Origin: Arthrinium phaeospermum
Lineage: Eukaryota > Ascomycota > Sordariomycetes > Amphisphaeriales > Apiosporaceae
NCBI GenBank assembly: GCA_006503535.1
Contig: QYRS01000008.1
Coordinates: forward strand, 1,736,001 to 1,800,000
DNA: 64,000 nucleotides
Direction: 5' to 3'
Within the stretch, counting starts at the first letter, position 1; each line of letters opens with the position of its first letter. The notes below the pieces were generated by a model, which saw only the letters and a program-made list of their open reading frames with translations, did no database searches and was not told the DNA's origin. A program made the translations under genes and the position numbers. Shown here in pieces: positions 58,025 through 64,000 of the stretch.

Positions 58025-60961
58025 TCACATGGTGGCCCCTGCCGGCTTGCCATCGACGGTCAGGGTCGTGAGCTCGTCGGCGCCGTTGACTTTGACCAGC
58101 TCGACCGTCACCTGCGGGTCCTGGGCGTAGACGCGCAGTCCCACCACGGCGACGGCGTTCCAGGGGGAGGTGATGGCGCCTTCATCGTCGGCGTCGTTAT
58201 CGTCCTCGTCGTCGCTGTCTTTGTCATCGTCTTTGTCGCTGTCGCTGTCACTGGCATCATCTTTATCTTCTTCATCTTTATCGTCGGCTGCTGCGTCCTC
58301 CTTCTCTTCTGCTGTTTCGGTGGTGGCTTCGCCTTCTGTCTTCTCCTCCGCTTCGTTCTTCTCGGCTTTCTCTTCTGCCTCCTTCTTCGATCCCTCATCC
58401 TTGGAGGCCTCGTCGGTGTCGGCTTTCTTCTCTTCTTCTACAGGCGGCGGGGGTGCATCCTTGACACCTCCAGTGCTTGTGCTTCCCTCGGCAGGCTTGG
58501 GTGCGCCGGGTGCTTCCGGCTTCTGACCTCCCGGTGCAGCAACGACGGCCTTTTCCTTATCTGCTGTATCTTTGGTGGCCGCGGAGGTCCCGCCAGCAGC
58601 AGCGGCGGCTGTTCCTCCCTCCGTCTTCTTCTCCGCCTCGTCGCCCTTGACGACCTCCTTCATAGCATCAGCCGCCTTCTCCATGGCCTTGGCGGCCTTG
58701 GTAATGGCCTTGCGCTGCTTCTTCTTCTGCCTGCGCTTCTTATCCTCCTTCTTCTTCCTGCGCTCCGCCTTCTTCTGTTCCAGCAGCTCGTCCTCGTCCG
58801 GCACCCCGCCCTTGGCGTGCGCGAGGTCGTACGACATGCCGACCTGCCGGAGCTTCTGCGGGTTCTTCTCGGCGTACTCGCGCACAATGTCCTGCGGCGG
58901 CTTGCCCCGGCCCGGAGAGCCGCCGTCGGTGTTGCGCGTCGCCGTGATCTTGGGCAGGACCTCGTACCGCTTGCCGGCCTCGAGCTCCACCTCGCACGAG
59001 ACCGACCGGTTCTCCCACTTGTGCACGGGGCGCACCCGGCAGAGGTGCTCGCCGGGCGCGGCGCCGACTTCTTGCAGCAGGAAGTGGAGCTCGAAGTAGT
59101 ACTCGCCTTCGAAGCCTTTGAAGTAGCGGTCGTCGAGCTGGACGGGCGGTCAGTATGTGGGTTCAGCATCAAGGACGGCTGCGCATAGCAGTCACTGCGC
59201 AGCTGGGGAAGTATGACTGAAGATGAAAGGAAATAAAGGGTAAAAGACCTACCTGAGTCAGCACAATCACGACCACGCCGTCCTTGACCACCGTGATCTC
59301 GAACTTGGTCTGCAGGTAGCCGGTGATCCAGGAGACGTTGGCGCTCGTCCACTGCTGGACCACGGTCCACTTCTCGTCGAAGAGGCGGGTGCGGTGGATG
59401 AACATGAAGGTCTCGAGCATGTCCTCGTACTTCATCCAGAAGACGCCGTCGTCGCCAAAGGTGTGGCCGAGCTTCTGGAGCCAGTAGGGGGTCCACTCCT
59501 TGGAGCCGTCCGACCAGGGGCCGTTCCACTCGCCCACGCCGCTCCAGGACCGCTCGCCCCAGGGGTTCCTGTCATTACGGGGTTAGTTGAAGATGTTCAT
59601 AATAAATCTTGAGGCTCTGATCTCCTCGATCGGCTACTCAATGAGCGGACTCAGGGACTGGCTGTCTATACTTACCGGATCTGCACGAGCCTAAAGGTAT
59701 TCCCGTCCTCGTCACTCTCTTTCCGGCACTGCAGGATGGAGTAAGCATGACCGAGCGCCAGCCCGCTCTTCTGCCAGTCCCAGCCGGTGCCCATGGCCGC
59801 GAGAGCAAAGACGAACTCCTTATTGGGGTTCTCGAGCTCCTTCCAGAGCTTCTCCTTGCTGAGGACGCGGTTGCTGGCGACGGTAGTCGAAACCCCACCC
59901 GTCATGTCCTCGACAGCCTCGCCGGGCCAGCCGCCCGAGATGGCCTCGTAGTCGCCGTGGGTCTTGGCGTAAGCCTTCTCGAGCAGCGGCAGCCAGGTCT
60001 CGTTGGGGTCCTCGCAGCGCGCGAAGTAGAGGGCCTCGGACCCGGTCTGGTTGCGCTTGCGGTACTGCCGCGCCTTGCGGCCGGTGCTGTCGTAGACGTC
60101 GCCGTAGTGGTCGAAGTCGGTCTCGCTCAGGTACAGGTTGTCGTCGACGACGACCGAGACCCACTCGCCGTCGCGCTGGAAGACGAAGCCGTAGACGCCG
60201 CACTCGTCGTCGCGCGCGACGCAGACGCGCTCCATCAGGTCCCGCCGGTGCGCGATCGTGGCCACGGCCGCCAGCCACCAGCAGTCCCCGTTGGCCCCCT
60301 GCTTGATGTCCGAGCTCGAGTACCCGTTCACCGTGAACTGCGGCGACTCGAAGATCCACTCCACCCGGTGCACCGACCCGGGGCTGTAGTACTCGCCGCT
60401 CGAGACGCCCCCGGAGCCCCACGCGGGGCCGTCGGAGCCGACGAAGCGGTTCAGGGCGTTGACGTCGACGGGCACGGTCCCGTTGGTCCCCAGCATCTGG
60501 CTCTGCGCCAGCGTGGTCAAGCTCTGCTTGACGTCCCAGGCGCTGACGGGAGGAGGGGCGTTATCACCACCGCTGGCCTCGACATCGCCGCCGCCGTCGC
60601 GCACGAGGCCGTTGAGGCAGTTGTCCTTCTCGTCGCGCTCGATGTCGTAGTCAGCGTCGGTGTACTTCTCGTTGGTGCGGCGGCACTCGCGCACGATGCG
60701 GGCGACCTTTTGACGGCACTCGCGGGCGGCCGTCTCGTAGCTCTCGGCGGCGTTGCGGGCCGAGTGGACGCCGCGCGGGTTGGCGGGCGGCAGCACGTTG
60801 CTGTAGAGCCGGCGCGGGAAGATGGACGTCACCTTACCCGGGTGTTTAGAGTGGAAGCGGCCCCAGAAGGCCGCGATGAGCTCCTGCGGCGTCTTCTTGG
60901 TCCTCTTCTTGGGGCCGGGCGCGTCCGGGAGGGCGGGCGGTTTGTCGCCGAAGACGTCCAT
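58025..60961 (-). CDS. Calpain-family cysteine protease with charged C-terminal tail
   Basis: Exons 60961-59676, 59568-59253 and 59137-58025 join in phase and encode 904 residues. The C2 catalytic triad is complete: Cys227 in QGANGDCWWLAAVAT, His405 in LALGHAYSIL and Asn430 in RNPWGERSW; the splice at Arg429 restores IRNPWG. A C2-like/domain III beta region follows (VWVEEKWTVVQQW type strands, FLLQEVGAAPGEHLCRVRPV). After it come a Lys-rich helix (KKAERRKKKEDKKRRQKKK), Ala/Pro/Gly linker, a run of Asp/Glu/Ser and a last conserved beta patch ending GKPAGATM. The N-terminal MIT domain and the atypical catalytic site of PalB are not seen, so I do not call it PalB. Calpains make regulatory cuts in the cytosol; the substrate is unknown. 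It stands tail-to-tail with pacC. Confidence 0.93.
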
Positions 60962-62170
60962 GGTGGGTGGGTGTTGATTGGTTCGTTTATTACTATGTGC
61001 TTACGTATACCTGCAAAATGTGCTATGGAAGTCAATGATAGGGGACGAAACCCAGATAAAGACTTTGTGGCGAGCAAGCGCTGGTTCTCTAAGAGAGTGT
61101 CCCGGCTGGCCCTTCACGGTCATACTTATAGGTAGAGAGGTCCATATCTACATATCACCAGGCAGGCAAGGCAGGCAGGCAGCTCAACCTACCGCATCCC
61201 ATCATCTTCCAGTAGAAGACGAGTTCTCTATCTGTCGTCTTCGCTTACGCCTCCTGCATCTCGAGGTGTCTGGCCCCCAACTGGCAACGCGACACCAACC
61301 CGTTGGCGGTTCAGCCGCAAACATTCGTATGGGCGGTTATGCCGTTGCACCCCGTGGCCCAATCAGATGAGCTGTATATGACTCCTTCCGCATGAGCTCA
61401 GGCAGAAGTTGTTGCTGCATGTCAGCAGTGGCGGGCTGGGCCGACCTCCTGATAAATTATGAGGATGCAGTATAACCCTGCTGTCAACACACTTTCTTGA
61501 CCTCTAGGAGGAAGAAGAAAGGGGACGAGTTAACAGCCGAAGTGTAAGCAGCTGCTGTTGGTGCTGGGCGCGCAGGGATGTCGTGGCACTGTGACCGGCG
61601 CTAAACTCCCCGCAGATCTTACTGCTGATTCCTCCTCCGCCATTCCCATTCCCTGCCTATGGGGAGTATCTCGATTACTATTCATTTGGCACACCGAAAA
61701 GGAATGTCAGCAAGCAGGCTGGCACCGTTAATGCTGCTTGGTAATAAGAGAGGCGGGGGGCTGGGCTTGTCCATGCAGTCATCTCCTTACCAAGTCCTCT
61801 AGCCTGCTCGTCACTCGATGATCGTGGCGTTATCGTGGTGCCATGTTGCCAGTTGCAAATGGGTGGTGAGGCTGAGTGACACACAACCCCTTCAGTCTCA
61901 AGTCACTCTTTCAACATCCAAGAAAGTCATCATCGAGGGTATGAATTCACAGAGCGCATTCCAATACTTCAATATCAATATCTTGATCGATGTCTTTTGA
62001 ACTGTATGCTCAGTCGCAAGTCCATGTCTGGTTCATGAACTGCTACCGTAATGTATACGCTCTGCTATCCAGCGAGATATCGCCCTCCGAGCGAAAATGG
62101 GCACCAATAGGAGTTTGCCCTCCACCCCCTCCATACCTCGCGCTCTGTTTCGCGAACCGAGGAAAACCCT
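60962..62170. other. Spacer between calpain and EBP genes
   Basis: About 1.2 kb holding the calpain promoter and the EBP-type 3' region (both minus strand). A short GGCA repeat lies at 61160-61182. No gene is recognised. Confidence 0.5.
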
Positions 62171-63020
62171 TTAGTGAGCCTTGCCGTTCTTGGTAGCCTC
62201 GAGCTGCTGCACCCGCGCAAACGCGCGCGTCGTCTTCTTGCAGCTGGACCAGAGCAGCATCGAGGGGATGACGATCCAGATGGCGTTGAGGAAGACGTAG
62301 TAGCCGTAAAAGTAGTAGGGCTCGGGCCGCGAGAACTCGAGGGCGCGCACGACGTACTCGAGGGTGCAGGTCCCGTAGTAGAGCACGTCGCCGTAGATCT
62401 GGCCCAGGCTGATGACGGCCTGCAGCACGTGGCGGGCCGGGTGGTCGGCCACGATGCACCAGGCGCACAGGAACGACAGCGGGCCCCAGCACACCGCCGT
62501 CACCGTCTCCATACTCACGACGAAGGCGTCGCGCGTCAGGTACCGCGAGTCCGACAGCGAGTACTCCTTCCACATCTGCGCCAGGATGTGGCGGCTGGTC
62601 GCCACGGCGTTGAAGGCGAAGTAGCCTGTTCGCATTGCGGGTCAGTCATTGTGGAAAGCAGGAGGCAGGGACAGAGCCTCTGGTGGTTTATTTGTATTCA
62701 TGGGTTGAGGTAAGGGGAATGGGGAAACCCAAAGGGGAAAGGGAAGGAAGAAGAAACATACCTTCGAGGATCAGATGGATGCAGCCGCAGAGCACAAACC
62801 ACATGGCTGTGGACACTTCACGCTTCTTGAGGTCGGGCCGCGTGCGATTGATAGCCAACAAAGTCGGCAGGCCGACGGCAGTGCAGGTGGCAGCAAAGAT
62901 GGCGAGGATTCGCAGCGTGGACATCTCGTTGGCAATGTAGCCGGGGAGCGCAACACCGAGAGGGTAGAACGGGTGGTCCGGCAGGGCGTCGGCCCCCGGG
63001 ATCACAGTATCGGCAGTCAT
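62171..63020 (-). CDS. EBP-type 3-beta-hydroxysteroid Delta8-Delta7 isomerase (EXPERA domain)
   Basis: Exons 63020-62762 and 62625-62171, split by a 136-nt intron (GTATGT...GAACAG), encode 237 residues. The start HPFYPLGVALPGYIANE, then CGCIHLILEGYFAFN (His82, Glu86), QMWKEYSLSDSRYL, SMETVTAVCWGPLS, HPARHVLQAVISLGQIYGDVLYY and YYVFLNAIWIVIP match emopamil-binding protein through all of its conserved blocks. EBP shifts the sterol double bond from C8 to C7 in the endoplasmic reticulum. Four or five membrane helices are visible and the C-terminus is Lys-rich. Most ascomycetes use the unrelated Erg2 for this step, so this may be an additional enzyme or act on another sterol-like substrate. Confidence 0.93.
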
Positions 63021-64000
63021 GTTGGCGGCGACGACGGCAACAGCTCAATTGGAAAGTAGGTATTATCGAAAAGTGAAATTGATGAGTGATCAACGGTATG
63101 CAAAGAACAAAACAAAAAAGTGAAGAAGTTTCGGACTTGGGGCCGAGCTGCCAGTCAAATATGGGAGGAGGATACCGAACGAATGACGACACAAGGGACG
63201 TGGTGTCGAAGTCGTACTTGTAGATATAGTTCAGCTGTTAGTGACTTTCTGCCAAGCACTACCCGAGCGGCCTAGGGATTTGTACAGTAAAGTGGGTGTC
63301 GGGTACGCGGTTTCCGGATCAGCTCACGGCCCAGCAGCAGAATAATCTCGAAATGAGTCGTATTCGTATTCTTCTTCTGGAAAGACACGTTGTTGCCAAG
63401 GGGAAAGGAGTATACCTTAGGTAGCCAAGGCAGTCGGGGCAAATTGCAATGGATTCCTTATTTACTTGTGTAGCCGAAATTTTGTGGGCTTTTTTACTTT
63501 TCGAAAGAAAGCAACAGCTCAACATGTACCGTACTTTCAATTGTTGATTTTCCAATTAGTGGGCTTGAAGCTCGCGGATTGCACTAGACTGACAGCTGGA
63601 ACTTGGAAAGAGCTTTACCCCAGAAAACCTTACCCCAAGATCCCAAGGTCATGCCCCATATTCACTAAGTCGTCATGGCCTTCCGACGATGTCTTTACAA
63701 TGGACCTTCCCTTCTTTTTCCCCCTTCGCGGCGGCCATGTGGTCGACTCGCCGAGCTAGCCAATTGCTGCTTCGATCACCAGAAGATCCCACAGCATCGC
63801 TGCAGGGTGGTTCAGCAATGGCCCACTTGAGGTCCTCGTCAGCCAGCTTTTGTCTGTACTGAGAAATTCGGCCGCGGCGTATCTAGGTACTGGAAGCCCA
63901 CACAGGGGTGTCTTTCAGGGGACAATGCATCCGAAGTCCCGGGAAAGTCTGATTGGGCAATTGCTTCTCTCACCCGCCAAGAACGGTCCCATCGTCTTGC
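63021..64000. other. No gene recognised; EBP upstream region
   Basis: The first 200-300 bp should be the promoter of the EBP-type gene (minus strand). The rest shows no domain-bearing frame or RNA gene. A gene beyond the window edge cannot be excluded. Confidence 0.5.

Noticed and set aside
58025..60961. Calling the calpain gene palB/RIM13
   Set aside because: The N-terminal MIT domain is not seen and the catalytic context (GDCWWLAAVA) is that of ordinary calpains.

Overview
The window is nuclear DNA of a filamentous ascomycete (Pezizomycotina, most likely a Sordariomycete). The basis is gene content (PacC, a PKA regulatory subunit, Gyp1, an Hrp1-type RNA-binding protein), mostly short GT-AG introns with CTAAC/CTGAC-like branch sites, third-position GC in the codons, and long gene-poor spacers. 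No rRNA, tRNA, CRISPR array or intact transposon was recognised. Genes are monocistronic on both strands; exon joins given here were made by reading splice sites and checking phase.

Layout. 1-5.8 kb: a MetX/homoserine-acetyltransferase-like hydrolase (-) and a coiled-coil/RS-repeat gene (+) with an in-frame TAG and a frame shift. 5.8-17.4 kb: branched-chain aminotransferase (-), Gyp1-type Rab GAP (-), Hrp1-type RRM protein with a 1.1-kb intron (+), and a small two-exon tail-anchored protein (-). 18.5-27.1 kb: a metabolic block with a secreted tannase/feruloyl esterase (+), a DHA2-like MFS transporter (-), a glutathione transferase with Cys at its active-site position (+) and an orphan ATP-grasp protein (-). 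30.1-33.2 kb: phytanoyl-CoA dioxygenase-like protein (-) divergent from ethanolamine-phosphate cytidylyltransferase (+). 36.3-42.6 kb: PKA regulatory subunit (+), splicing factor SPF27/BCAS2 (-), neutral ceramidase (+). 44.4-48.7 kb: F-box protein (+) and a coiled-coil/glycine-zipper protein (+). 48.7-55.3 kb: a gene-poor patch with a cluster of near-identical palindromes, a decayed P450, and the pacC upstream region carrying at least 14 PacC consensus sites. 55.3-63.0 kb: pacC (+), a calpain-family protease (-) and an EBP-type sterol isomerase (-).

How genes may work together. Tannase, MFS and GST could handle plant phenolics, with the ATP-grasp enzyme beside them (inference from position only). 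ECT1, ceramidase and EBP are lipid enzymes but do not form one cluster. pacC next to a calpain recalls the PacC-PalB protease pathway, although this calpain does not look like PalB. The most interesting signals are the PacC-site array upstream of pacC, the palindrome cluster at 49.7-49.9 kb, the previously hidden 102-codon gene at 17.0-17.4 kb, a 6-nt microexon in the Gyp1 gene, and three genes whose frame stays coding-like past a TAG.
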